A stretch of 64,000 nt of DNA from Corythucha ciliata (Eukaryota > Arthropoda > Insecta > Hemiptera > Tingidae). The position numbers and the translations under genes are program-made. Within the stretch, counting starts at the first letter, position 1; every line of letters begins with the position of its first letter. Location: assembly GCA_038030265.1 (NCBI GenBank), contig CM075943.1, positions 61,355,971 through 61,419,970 of the forward strand, in the 5' to 3' direction. Below the pieces are notes generated by a model. That model made no database searches and was not told where the DNA came from. It was given only the letters and a program-made list of their open reading frames with translations. Shown here piece after piece: positions 1-10,584 of the stretch.

Positions 1-830
1 GACTCCTCGGGTGTCTCGCTCAACGAGAGGTTGCTTACCGGACCACCTCTGCAGAAAGACATAACTGAAATTCTGACGTGTTTCCGTCTGGGGGCAATTG
101 CGCTTACCACTGACATTAAAATGATGTATAGACACATCTGGCTGCACGCAGATGACCGCGTGTTCCAGCACATCCTCTGGCGCCCCAACGATACCGTGCC
201 CGTAGAGGAGTACGAGTTATGTACAGTTACTTACGGCGTGAGCTCCGCGCCCTTTCTCGCACAACGTGTGCTACGACAATTGGTAGACGACTACGGCGAT
301 GGATTCCCACTCGCGAAGCAAGCCATCATGGAATCGTGCTTCATGGACGACATTTGTATTTCACTCGCCGACGATGGGGAAGCGATTCGTTTCAAGGATG
401 AACTTACTCAACTGCTCGGATTCGCTGGATTCGAACTCAGAAAATGGGCCTCCAACTCCAAACACGTATTGAAAACAATCCCAGTCAAACATCAAGCTCC
501 CGGCATCACCATAAGACCCGACGACAAAATTTTCCCTATCCTTGGTTTATATTGGAATCCGCAGGAAGACGTATTCGGCTACAGAACGGTGCATTTCAGG
601 TCAGCTACCACCAAACGTGCCGTGTTGTCACACGTGGCCTCCATATTTGATCCCCTCGGATGGTTATGTCCGGTGGTGTTCTGGGCAAAATGTTTCCTGC
701 AGGACTTGTGGGCGATGGAACTTGGTTGGGACGAACCATTTCCTGAAGATGTGGCTACAAGGTGGGCGGCGTTCGCTTCACAACTCCCGTCGTTGGGTGA
801 TATTAAAATCTCCCGTTTATGTAAACACTC
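1..830 (+). pseudogene. BEL/Pao retrotransposon reverse transcriptase, 5'-truncated by window edge
   Basis: This open frame (from base 31, entering from the window edge) matches the BEL/Pao reverse transcriptase pattern. It has the palm segment with LTTDIKMMYRHI, the segment YELCTVTYGVSSAPFLAQ, and the catalytic box FMDD at 340-351, the BEL form of YxDD. It continues through the thumb-like region SHVASIFDPLGWLCPV to about 820. The enzyme copies element RNA into DNA in cytoplasmic particles. The frame breaks near 815-830, and the RNase H part continues in another frame, so the gene is dead as assembled. No gag, LTR or primer site is visible because the window starts inside pol. Family assignment rests on motif recognition, without a database search. 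Confidence 0.9.
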
Positions 831-1573
831 GGCATGTGTGATGCCAGTAATCGTGGTTATGCCGCCGCTGTGTATCTAAGGTCTTCTCCCTGTGAAAATT
901 CAAAGTGTGCCACAGTAACTCTTATCAAAGGAAAGTCAAGGGTAGCTCCGTTAAAAGTACAAACGATTCCTCGGCTAGAACTAAACGGAGCACTCTTACT
1001 GGCGAAGTTGCTCAAATCTCTCACTTATCTACAACGTCGTTTATGCACCACTCCTAAAATTTGTCTTTTCACTGACTCACAAGTTGTATTGTCCTGGTTA
1101 CGAACGCCACCCCACAAACTCAAAACTTATGTGGCAAATAGAGTCGTAAGAATTCTAGATACTACTCAGTTGGGACAGTGGAATCACATTTCATCGAGAG
1201 AAAATGCCGCCGATTGTGCATCTCGTGGACTCCTCCCATCAGACCTCCTTTCCTCGGACATATGGTGGCATGGACCAAAATTTCTCAAGTCGCCACCAAC
1301 GTCATGGCCTATAAATTCAGCGAATGCGCCTTTGCTCGACTCTATTCCTGAATTGAAAGAAACCCCTGTCACGCTGATTAACGTCGTAGACCCTGATCCT
1401 GCACCGAACGCTAACGATCTGATCCATTGTCTCTCCTTCAAATATTCGTCGTGGACGAAGTATCAACGAGTAGTCGCTTGGGTGAGACGATTTATCTTCA
1501 ACGCTCGTCATGATTTGGCCGAAAGACGTACTGGTCCTCTGGCCATCGAAGAATTGAACTCTGTCACAACTCT
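828..1573 (+). pseudogene. BEL/Pao RNase H-like domain
   Basis: This continues the BEL pol in a new frame. CDASNRGYAAAVYLR begins the RNase H-like segment, TIPRLELNGALLLAKLL and FTDSQVVLSWL carry the acidic positions typical of the BEL (peptidase A17-associated) polyprotein, and HISSRENAADCASRG closes it. RNase H removes the RNA strand during reverse transcription. The frame stays open to 1697, but the integrase region that follows is read in yet another frame from about 1574. The pol gene therefore carries at least two frameshifts. Intact BEL elements encode all of this as one polyprotein. Confidence 0.85.
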
Positions 1574-2491
1574 TTGTGTAAAAAAGGGCTCAAGAGGAAA
1601 CGTTTCGACGAGATATCCGGTCACTGCAAAAATGGACAACCAGTTTCAAGGCGATTACTTCCATGGTCTCCTTATCTCGACGAACAACAACTGCTAAGGG
1701 TGGGCGGCCGAATAGGGTGGTCGCAACTCAGCTCTTCCGCAAAGCATCCCCTCTTATTGTCGTCAAAAACGCGTCTGGCTGTCCTTTTGTGTGACTATTA
1801 TCACGTTTATCTCCTGCATGCTGGGCCGCAAGCAACTCAAGCTATGATTCAGCGCTCCTTCTCGATTTTAGGGTTGCGTTCACTTCTTCGAAAAAGAATT
1901 CGCAGTTGCTTGACGTGTCACAGGTTTCGATCTGTACAGACGCATCCCTTCATGGGTGACTTACCGGAAGATCGAGTGTCACCGACCAGACCGTTTCATC
2001 ATGCAGGTGTAGACATGGCTGGACCCTTCCTAATTAAAGAAAGTAGTCGTCGAAACGCTCGCCTAACGAAAGCTTATGTCTGTGTGTTCGTGTGTATGAG
2101 CGTCAAGGCAGTGCATATCGAACTTACAACGGATTTGACTTCAGCCTGCTTCAAAGCGGCCCTCGATCGATTTATTGCCCGACGGGGCTTGTGTGAACGC
2201 ATCTTTTGTGACCGAGGCCTCAATTTTGTTGGAGCAGCCAATCAGCAGAAAGCTATCATTCGGTTTCTCAAAGAAAGCGAACCTGAAGTTACCGAGTACT
2301 TATCACTGAAAGCGATCGAGTACCGCTTTAATCCTCCTGAGGCTCCGTGGATGGGCGGTTTATGGGAAGCCACCGTGAAGTCCATAAAACAGCACTTAGT
2401 ACGCAGCATCGGAAATCACCATCTAACGTACGAAGAATTTTCCACCGTCTTAGCTCAAATCGAAGCCGTATTGAATAGTCGCCCTTTATGT
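1574..2491 (+). pseudogene. BEL/Pao integrase, cut off at 2491
   Basis: The frame from 1574 encodes a BEL-type integrase. The start has LLRVGGRIGWSQL and KHPLLL, followed by a zinc-binding HHCC region ending in SCLTCHRF. The catalytic core has D at residue 147 (GVDMAGPF), D at 213 (FCDRGLNF) and E at 265 (GGLWEATVKS). The core continues as far as AVLNSRPLC at residue 306. At base 2491 recognisable integrase stops abruptly and an inverted protease fragment begins; the frame then runs meaninglessly to 2587. The usual N after the second Asp is R here (CDRG), which may be decay. The gene is a relic. Confidence 0.88.
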
Positions 2492-2872
2492 TTCAAAGCC
2501 GGGTTCCGACGGAAGGAGATCGAGAGTAGCCTGAACTCCCAGAAGAACATCGATGGGGGCGGAAATATCAAAATCGGGATCAGCTAAAGTGATAGACGAG
2601 AACCGAGACTTTATTTCGTTTGGTAACGAGATCGATGGGAGATTCGAAGTAATTTGGGGCAATACCACGGCTTCGAAATTAATGTGTGGTTCGGGTCTAA
2701 AGTGGGGCGAAATCGTGCACCTAATCATGCCTCGAGGGCGATTCAGTGCCGTCTGTCCGACGCCAGAAATTTTATATGGGCATTCGAAAAGGGAAAGTTC
2801 CAAACGCTCCACAAGGGCCTGGGTCATAAAGTTGAGCTCTGAGCCCGAATCGATGACAATACGACTCATCAC
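2492..2872 (-). pseudogene. BEL/Pao-type aspartic protease fragment in inverted orientation
   Basis: The minus strand encodes a 128-residue frame with the retroviral-type aspartic protease signature VIDSGSELNFMTQ near its start and DVLLGVQATLDLL near its end. This is the layout of the pol-encoded protease (DUF1758-like) of BEL/Pao elements, which cleaves the polyprotein. It lies head-on against the + strand integrase, with no spacer at 2491/2492. It may come from the same BEL family or another copy. The active-site triad reads Asp-Ser-Gly. The rest of gag-pol is absent on this strand, so it is a fragment. Confidence 0.75.
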
Positions 2873-4241
2873 AATGAATGAATTTCGTGTTTTTCTCCGT
2901 TTTTAGCGACGAATTAACGTTTTTCCCCATTTTTAGCAGTGATTTATTGCATTTTTTTTCACGTCTAACTAGAAATTGTGAGACAATAATCGAAATAAAT
3001 GATTAAACATAAAGGAAAATGATCTCGAAAGTTGATTCAAAGTCATTAAAATTAATTTTCGAGCAAAGTAAACTGACCTACAAGAATAACTTTTTGTTTT
3101 ATTATGATAGAAAGTTCCCGAGCCTCATGTTTCTTTAATGCGTGATGGTGAGGGGAGTTGGTGGTGGTTTTTGTTGTGGCGTTCGTGTCATCCTTCCCAC
3201 GCGCTTTATTTTTCCTCCCAACGAGAGAGAGATATATATTATACGGATCCCTCGGTTGAATTATGAGAAAAGGCAATAATAACACACCTCGTATCCATTT
3301 AAATCGTGTGTTTATTTTGCCGATTTCAACAACTTTAAAAACTTCTGCTTATTGCGCCGGTTTTTTATTTTCTTTAAAATGCATGCACTCTCCTACAGGC
3401 ACCAATGTGGAGGCGAGTGACTACACGGTGGTGAAATTGGAATAGATCGAGCTTGCCTGCGGGAAGAATGGACCAGGTATAAACGCGCGATTTTATTCAG
3501 CCCTCCTCCACCTCCTTTTCCCGCCCACCACCACTCCCCACTGCAAAAATAAAAAAGATCCTTTTATGATGAAATTGTCTCGTTCATTTAAAATGACCGC
3601 ACGCGTGTGGTCCGAAGGGAACGTTGAGAAAATTGATGACTGCGTCGAGGGACGACCTTAATATACGTCAGGTCTTCGGGAAAAATAAGTCTTCTCAAAC
3701 TCACAAACTTGTCCTTAACTTAATAAAGTCGCACGCTCTCGACGATGGAAGGGGTGAGGGTGGAATGGGTGGGGGGTAGAAGGGGCTCTCTTGAGTAGCC
3801 TGAAGTGTCAAGGATTTTTTCGTAGAAATACCCTTGACACCGGTAGGAATGAAGTGTTTAAAAACAAATTTATTTTTTTTTAACACTTACGGGTCTTTTT
3901 TTCAGGGAACTTGTTTTATTCGGGGTAAGAGATCATGCTCAAGATATTTGTCGGCGGCGAAAAAATAACTCTTCTTTGTAGTTATTCTTGGAACAAAATA
4001 TTATTTTTATTGCCATATTTTCCCCAACTGCAACATTTCCACTGCAATTTTGAGACACTCCTGTTTCTCCCGAAAATATCACTCATTTTAGCTAAATTTA
4101 ACGAAGAACTCTCAAAGAATTTACTCCTCCCCGTCCTTTTTTGTTCTGTTTATTTAAGTCATTGAACTGGTCAGCCACAGACGGTTTTTCCCCCCAGATT
4201 ATAATGTGAACGAAATTTTTAACGTTGCTCCGTCACGCGAT
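2873..4241. other. AT-rich unique-looking DNA without a supported gene
   Basis: Bases 2900-2945 hold two partial units of the 30-bp minisatellite motif (TTTTTAGC next to CGAATTAACG). The rest is AT-rich with purine or pyrimidine runs, such as GAGAGAGATATATAT at about 3222. A possible terminal exon (3399-3445) has a good 3' splice site but nothing else to support it. I see no conserved coding or RNA gene. Confidence 0.5.
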
Positions 4242-4741
4242 NNNNNNNNNNNNNNNNNNNNNNNNNNNNNNNNNNNNNNNNNNNNNNNNNNNNNNNNNNN
4301 NNNNNNNNNNNNNNNNNNNNNNNNNNNNNNNNNNNNNNNNNNNNNNNNNNNNNNNNNNNNNNNNNNNNNNNNNNNNNNNNNNNNNNNNNNNNNNNNNNNN
4401 NNNNNNNNNNNNNNNNNNNNNNNNNNNNNNNNNNNNNNNNNNNNNNNNNNNNNNNNNNNNNNNNNNNNNNNNNNNNNNNNNNNNNNNNNNNNNNNNNNNN
4501 NNNNNNNNNNNNNNNNNNNNNNNNNNNNNNNNNNNNNNNNNNNNNNNNNNNNNNNNNNNNNNNNNNNNNNNNNNNNNNNNNNNNNNNNNNNNNNNNNNNN
4601 NNNNNNNNNNNNNNNNNNNNNNNNNNNNNNNNNNNNNNNNNNNNNNNNNNNNNNNNNNNNNNNNNNNNNNNNNNNNNNNNNNNNNNNNNNNNNNNNNNNN
4701 NNNNNNNNNNNNNNNNNNNNNNNNNNNNNNNNNNNNNNNNN
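4242..4741. other. Assembly gap of 500 N
   Basis: This run of 500 N has the same length as the other two gaps, so it is a placeholder of unknown true size. Open frames running through it are artefacts. Confidence 0.99.
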
Positions 4742-6119
4742 TCTCCCTCCCTCTTGAAACGCACGTAAAAATGGAATATGTTTATTTTTAGGGGAAAATT
4801 ACAACGATAGCATGGTATTTTGAAAATTGAAAACGTGCAATACATAATACATGCATCCATTTCATTGGCCGGATATTTCCCTCAGATTCAGGGGCAAATG
4901 GCTATAGCGAAAAAAGATTATATTGCCCGTTCCAGTGGCGGCAGAAGGTGTTAATTCTTGTGGGGTCTTCCAAACTCAGAGTTCATGAGATTTCGCAAAC
5001 TGGCTTAAAATGGCAATCTGTGCCCTACAAAAATGGCCAAACTGACCATTCACGCCTTGAAAATGACTAAACCCCACATTCGCACCATAAATTTAATCGT
5101 CATACCCCCTCCCACCCCTGGCCAACCCCTTTTCCACCGCCTCCATTTGCTCCATAAATATATTTTTATACGTTTTACAGGGGATGAAACTTAAAAAACA
5201 CGAAGAGCTGGAAACGCCCACTTTTACGACTTCGATTCCAATCGGAGTATCACTGAAAGATTGAAGGAAATATAATATTTAAAAAAAAACAAACAAACAA
5301 ACGAAACATTGTGAAGGAAAAAAGCTTAGCAGTTCCTCTTCTTAAAAAAAAAGCAGTGCTTATTATTGAAGTCTTCGCATTAAAACCAGTCTATTTATTA
5401 CTCTAGATCCTTTTTATAAATCCATACGTTGACCTTTCGGATCGCTTATAACAGTCTTGTACAAAAAACACTAGGCCAAGTGTTTTATCCCGCGTGACAG
5501 TCCATATTAATGCTTCCCTCGTTTGTAACGTTTAGAATATTTGTAAATATTAAGAATATTATCCTCGTTCATTAAGTGCACCGAATATTTTTCCACCAAT
5601 TTGACGTTATGGAGAGTTTGTACATTTACTGGTTTCTTTTTGATTTTTTTTTTTTTTTTTTCTTCCTTTAATTAGCTTGTAATCGATTAAATACTTAACC
5701 AGCTTCGTTGAGCAGACTTGATGCGTGGAGGTAGACTTTCACGACCGTCGTCAGAGTTTGTCTTTTTTTTATTACTTTTTAAAGTTTTATTTGAATGTCT
5801 TCAGAGAATGATTTTCCTTTAAAGAAAATTGAACCATGTGCCTTAACTTAATCAGTCTAATTAATCAAACGTAGAAGATTATGTTTGTTATGTTCAACTG
5901 TATATTTGATACGATTTATTTTTCTTTTTTTAGGAAATCCAGTTTTATTTTTATTTTTTTCTCTGGGTTTCTTGAAGAAATTTTAGTATTTTTAGTTGTG
6001 TAATAATTTAATAAAAACGAGATGAAAGAGGAAGAATTCCCGAAACTTTCAAATTCGAGAAATTAACACGTAAAACGAGCACAATCGGGAATTTCAGACA
6101 GAATCTCTCTGTTGTTTTG
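4742..6119. other. AT-rich spacer with a few reverse minisatellite units
   Basis: Bases about 4985-5085 contain the reverse complement of the second 30-bp minisatellite family (AAAATGGCCAAACTGACCAT and variants). The remainder is AT-rich with homopolymer runs, for example T at 5648-5660. No open frame or RNA gene can be supported. Confidence 0.5.
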
Positions 6120-7145
6120 CCCAAAAAATGTTACAATTTTGCGGTATTTCGTCAGGGCCCTTGCCGAGCTGAAAAATCACTAATTCATGGGCAGAATTCA
6201 ATAAATCGCTGGTAAAATCGAGGAAAAGTGATCATTCTCGGTTAAACCTGAGAAAAAACTCTATAATTCAAGGCACAAATCGAAGAAAAAAAAAAAAAAA
6301 ACGTCAAATCGTGGTTTCTGCAGGACACTTGTGTTTATACGGATGAGAAAAGCGCTAATCCTTGAATTGAAAAAAATAAAATCGCTAACTCACTGCTAAT
6401 CAATCCTGATAAAAGCCCTAATTCGCGGTTAAAATTAAGAAAAAGCTCTAATTTGCTGCCAAAATTGAGATAAAGTGCTAATTCTCTGCTAAAATTGCGA
6501 AAAATCGCCTGAAATAAAAAAAAAAACTTGCTTTTCTGGTTTCTCGATGCAATTTTAAGAACAAAATTTTAAAAAAAACATACCTAATTCGAAGTGTACG
6601 GGAGGCTCTTTTACAGTTGAAATTGAGAAAAAATGCAAAATGTGCTGCTGTTCTTGGAGCATGTCTACTGCGACTAAAATTAAGAAAAATCGCTAATTCA
6701 CAGATAATAGCTTTTATTGTCTTAAAATTAGCAGCTTAGCATTAAAAAGCGCTAATTCATGAAAAAAGAAAAAATGCCGAAACACGGTTTCACGGGGCCA
6801 ACTGATGTAGATAAGAAAAACCGCCAATTCACGCTTTGAAGTTGGAAAATGCTAGAGATTTGCAGTTCGTGGCTGAGATAAGTGCTAATTCGTGGATAAA
6901 GCGAAATAATAAAGTACTAATCCGTGGCTAAAACCAATAAAAACTCAGACGGATTCATACCGTCAACTAAAATACATGTGAAAAGCGCGAATTGAGAAAA
7001 AGTGCTCATTCACAGCAAAATTAACGGCGTTTTCCATTTGTATAAACGAAGAAGACGGATGGAAATGCTCGGCACTAGAGCAGAATTTCATGAAAATGGA
7101 AAACGCCATAAGAAATTGCCGATTCGCGGTTGAATTGTATATTAT
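6120..7145 (-). repeat. Degenerate 30-bp minisatellite, family 1 (reverse orientation)
   Basis: There are many spaced, diverged units of the type GCTAATTCGCGG...TAAAATTGAGAAAAA. They are the reverse complement of a roughly 30-bp motif with core GCGAATTAGCG and TTTTAGCC. Units are interrupted and drifted, so this is an old array rather than a clean tandem. The same motif fills several other places in the window. Confidence 0.75.
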
Positions 7146-7276
7146 CGTTTTCCATTTACATAAAATTCTACTCTAGAGCAGTTCAATTCCACTCGTCTCG
7201 TCTGAATTAAAACATTAATAGAGAAGACGAGTGGAAATGAATTGCTCTGGAGCAGAATTTTATGTAAATAGAAAAA
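7025..7276. repeat. Two adjacent long hairpins sharing arms
   Basis: Hairpin one has arms GGCGTTTTCCATTT (about 7025-7038) and AAATGGAAAACGCC (about 7095-7108). Hairpin two has arms of roughly 55-60 bp, about 7147-7205 and 7217-7276, around ATAAAATTCTACTCTAGAGC and its near complement, with a very short loop. The arms of the two hairpins are related to each other (AGAGCAGAATTT). They look like MITE-type foldbacks. Confidence 0.7.
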
Positions 7277-7301
7277 TAGACCACCAGGGTTCCTGACCAA
7301 T

Positions 7302-7721
7302 TGTAACGCCCTAAAAAGGGCGTTATGTTAAGCGGTAGAGAAAAGGAGCTCGGTCCGGGATATTGTTCACCGGTCGGTGAATGAACACGGCGAGCTCAGG
7401 GACGAGCGGGAGAGAATGACCCGATAGCGTCAACAAATCCTTGAGGAAACCGCTTGTTATCCACAACACTTAGGGTTTTACAAACATGTCCTCGCGGGCT
7501 TAGTATAAAAACCCAGGGGGGACAGTTTAGAGTCAGGGACGCACATCCGTGCAGAGGGAGGGGGGCGAAGCTTCGCGCCAGCTCGTGTACACGCTACCGC
7601 AGGCCGTCGGGCCTGGGGAAAGGTGAGTCAGACTGTAAATAATAAATGAACATCACGGGGTAAAGGTACCTGTTTGTTACTCTTTGTCGACTCCCTGATC
7701 CCATACCCATACGGCGGTACA
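7302..7721 (+). mobile_element. Solo LTR (420 bp) of a Ty3/gypsy-like retrotransposon, TSD CAAT
   Basis: The segment starts TGTAACGCC and ends CGGTACA, the TG...CA ends of an LTR. It is flanked by a 4-bp direct repeat CAAT at 7298-7301 and 7722-7725. Inside are a TATA box TATAAAA at 7504-7510 and a polyadenylation signal AATAAA at 7641-7646, in the order expected of an LTR read on the + strand. No internal retroelement sequence follows, so this is a solo LTR left by LTR-LTR recombination. The 62-codon frame at 7454-7642 lies inside it and is not a gene. Confidence 0.85.
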
Positions 7722-7779
7722 CAATACTTTTTCTTTAATTTCATAAAAAGGGGAATTATTTTTCTTTCCTACATGATGA

Positions 7780-8011
7780 GAAAACTCAATTTTGCTGCCT
7801 CCATACGGAGAGGAAAGAAGGACTTTTCCGGGCTAGCCTGACAAAGTCTTTGTCGGGCTAGCCCGGCAAAGTTTTCTCGGGCTAGCCGTGGAAAGTATGC
7901 ATTTTCTTCAAAAATCCGCTTGGGGCGCTACTTTGTCTTGCGACTTTGTCAGGCTAGCCCGGAAAAGTCCCTCTTTCCCCTCCCTACGAAAGGCAGCAAA
8001 ATCGAGTTTTC
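7780..8011. repeat. Foldback with ~70-bp arms
   Basis: The arm at 7780-7848 pairs with 7942-8011; both contain GGACTTTTCCGGGCTAGCCT or its complement and a GGCAGCAAAA/TTTTGCTGCC segment. The loop repeats GGGCTAGCC several times. A GC-rich echo follows at 8050-8130, and GTACACAATA recurs at 7718 and 8150. This is probably a MITE or foldback element; no target duplication was resolved. Confidence 0.65.
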
Positions 8012-8222
8012 CTATCATTCCGAAAGAAAATAGTACGTGCACCTTGCCGGGAAAGTGTTTTGCCGGTCCTCGACGATTCGCCCAGCCTCGCCTACGGCTC
8101 GGCTGGGCAACTTGTCTCGGCCCGGCAAACACCCCCTTTTCCCGCCTAGGTACACAATATACTATTCCAAGCTTCAGTTTCTTTCATAGAATAATAACTA
8201 TACTGTCGTAAAGAAGGGAAAC

Positions 8223-8407
8223 TGTTAAGAAGTGTGGCGTCGAAGCGGAACTAGAAGAGATCAACGAGAATACTACAGTGGCGAATGGCGTTTTAAGAAA
8301 CATATGCGTTAACTTGGGCAATTCTTGTGAAAAGTAAAAAGAGGCGTATTTTCCGAAGAGTGGTTTTCTCCTTTATTTCTTTGAGAACATAAAGTTTAAC
8401 TGTAACA
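8223..8407 (+). repeat. 5' LTR of the 8.2-14.3 kb gypsy element
   Basis: This is a 185-bp TG...CA repeat, identical to 14110-14294 except at one position. The following bases (AATCAGAAGTGGGATG) are where a primer-binding site should lie, but I cannot match it to a tRNA with certainty. Confidence 0.9.
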
Positions 8408-9049
8408 AATCAGAAGTGGGATGTGAAATCCACGTGCTTGACCACCGACAAAGTTAATATGAAAAACGGCGTCAACCTGGCGAACGGAAGTGGGGCGGAC
8501 GAAATTAAGGTAATGGGCGGCGCTGAGTTGGATGAGGAACTGCGGGCGAAGGCGGCGGATGGATTTCCTTCTTCCTCATCATTTCAAAGTCAGAGTAGAC
8601 AACCACTAAAAATAGTTATTATTTCTCTTCTTCCCCATGTACCTGTGAATTCAATGAAGAAATTTGAGCTCTCATTAATCTAGTCAGTTGACTGTGAACG
8701 TCCGTTTAAGGTACGTCCTATAGTACTTTTAATGTTTTATGTTATTTGATGTTGAGTCTTGATTTGAAGGGGTATTTATTATTATTCTTATTAAGTCTTG
8801 ATCTGAAGGGGGTATTTATTATTATTAATATTTTTATTTCTAATTTATTTAAAATATGACTGACGCCGATTGTTAATTTTGCCTAACTAGGTCTGATGAT
8901 GGTCTAGATAAGACCGAAAACCGGTTAACCACACATTTTATTAATACACGCGGAGAGATTATTTCGATTCGTTTCTTTTTGTGACATAACTCCACTACTT
9001 CGCCTCTAGAAAACCATGAACTAAAAATAGTCGTTTTTCGGCGGGTGCG

Positions 9050-9130
9050 GAGATAATTGACCCTTTCGGTGACGCGGATTCTGATAATTTGGCGGAAAAG
9101 TGGCTCGACCGGGTGAACAGATTGAGCTAA
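9050..9130 (+). pseudogene. gag capsid-like relic
   Basis: A short frame encodes PFGDADSDNLAEKWLDRVNR before a stop. This resembles the start of retrotransposon gag capsid domains, where a WL-D-x-V/I-N motif follows an acidic stretch. It sits where gag is expected, downstream of the 5' LTR. An open frame at 8423-8683 just upstream may be more of gag, but it has no recognisable motif. Capsid protein would form the element's particle. Only this fragment is recognisable. Confidence 0.5.
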
Positions 9131-9508
9131 CCGGCGAAGCTTAGAAATGGTCTTATGAGTTTTGCGAGTTCTTGCGGAGGAGCTTGTTGGACGGCGAAAC
9201 AGTTTGAACGAACCCATGGCACAATATTTTCATTTAAAATTAGACCTGTGTGTATGGTGTTAAATTTCAGGCGGAAATGCGGGTTCATGCACCAATTCGA
9301 GGCATGACAGGTGCACGAGTAAATGCCGTAGTTACGGGCGCAAGTGAGTAGACTGGCCTAATCAGTTATCAAATTCCAAGGTGAGAAAAGCTCTTTCAAT
9401 TTTTATGATAAATGAAAAATTTCAATTGGGCATTATAAAATGGGCGTATCAAGGTTGTAGTTTACCTATGTATACAGGAAGTACCTGTGATTTAGTTTGT
9501 TGCCGCCT

Positions 9509-10584
9509 AGTGTTGGGCGTTATATTTATCTTTAGATGATTTATTATCTAGATAATTATCTAGATAATTTTTTTTTATCTTTTATCTATCTGACGGAATT
9601 TTAAGAAGGGTTATTATTTATCTTTTATCTATCACTATTCGGTTTATCTCGAGGACAAAGATAATTCCCAGATAAAGACAAAGATAATTTTTTCCAACTC
9701 CCTCAAAAACATTCAACGTAAGCTTTTTATTAGCTCTCTATTTCTCTTAGGTTTCAGCCAGTCAAGGTCAAGACTACTACTGACTGGGCTATTAGTCTAT
9801 TCCCCTGTTTTTGTCTGTAGGTTGTGATTTCTAATTAATTTAATAATTAAAATACGGCGACAGATTTATTCAGTATATCCATCTAACAACATCTAGATAA
9901 GATAAAATTCGGCGTGGTTTACCGATCAGGAGAAGCGCCTAGAGTTTCGAGAAACAATGGACCTGGGTGGGGTTCGGCTTAGCTTATCCCTCGGAGTACG
10001 ACTCCCATAGGCGTCTCCGTGGCGCAAATGGCAGCGTGCTGGACTGGTAATCCAGAGGTTGCGGGTTCAAATCCCGCCGGGGAGCCATTTTTTCTCGAAA
10101 CTCGAATCGTGTTGGGCTATGCCCTTCCATCGTCGTCCGGATAATATCAGTCTAATTAATTTATTAATTAAAATACCGGCGACAGATTTATTCAGTATAT
10201 CCATCATTCAAAGTAAGCTTTTTATTAGCTCTCTATTTCTCTTAGGTTTCAGCCAGTCAAGGTCAAGACTACTACTGACTGGGCTATTAGTCTATTCCCC
10301 TGTTTTTGTCTGTAGGTTGTGATTTTAAGTGAATTTGTGATTATTTCATTCCATTACCATTAACATAGCAATTTGAATCTGACGGCGGAAAATCGAGAAT
10401 TCAGGTAACGCGACACTTTGCTTCTTCTAAAAGCCAACGAATAATTTATTTTTGTTATCTTAATATTTATCTAAAAATTAAAGATAATTTTTTATTTATC
10501 TTATCTTTATCTTATCTTTTAAGGTGTCCTCATTGTTATCTTATCTTTATCTAAGATAATTTTTTCCGTTATCTGCCCAACACT
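9509..10584. mobile_element. Non-autonomous DNA element with 10-bp target duplication, carrying a tRNA-like gene
   Basis: The ends are AGTGTTGGGC and GCCCAACACT, a 10-bp terminal inverted repeat. Both ends are flanked by GTTGCCGCCT (9499-9508 and 10585-10594). Subterminal regions are AT-rich with many TATCT/AGATAA words. Inside, two segments occur twice in direct orientation, in the order A-B-X-B-A: A at about 9711-9830 and 10204-10325, B at about 9831-9883 and 10151-10203. X (9884-10150) contains the tRNA-like gene. No transposase is encoded. A 10-bp duplication is at the upper limit for MULE-type elements and longer than the 8 bp of hAT, so I leave the superfamily open. Confidence 0.75.
10013..10085 (+). 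tRNA. tRNA-like gene, anticodon GGT (Thr by anticodon)
   Basis: A cloverleaf can be drawn. The acceptor is GTCTCCG/CGGGGAG with a G:G mismatch at the first pair, the D stem is GCGC/GCGT, and the anticodon stem is CTGGA/TCCAG with loop CTGGTAA (anticodon GGT). The T arm is GCGGG-TTCAAAT-CCCGC, and no intron is seen. The internal promoter boxes are recognisable: A box TGGCGCAAATGG and B box GGTTCAAATCC, one base from consensus. It sits inside a transposable element between the inverted segments GAGTTTCGAGAAA (9942-9954) and TTTCTCGAAACTC (10091-10103). It may be a mobile tRNA copy or a tRNA-derived SINE head rather than a working gene. Confidence 0.5.

Noticed and set aside
4206..4860. Long open frames across the N run (and likewise at 22.7-23.3 and 43.2-43.8 kb)
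   Set aside because: They consist almost only of unknown bases, so they are artefacts of the gaps.
6120..7145. Spaced ~30-bp repeats as a CRISPR array
   Set aside because: The units are drifted, spacing is variable, there are no unique spacers between exact repeats and no cas genes, and the genome is eukaryotic.
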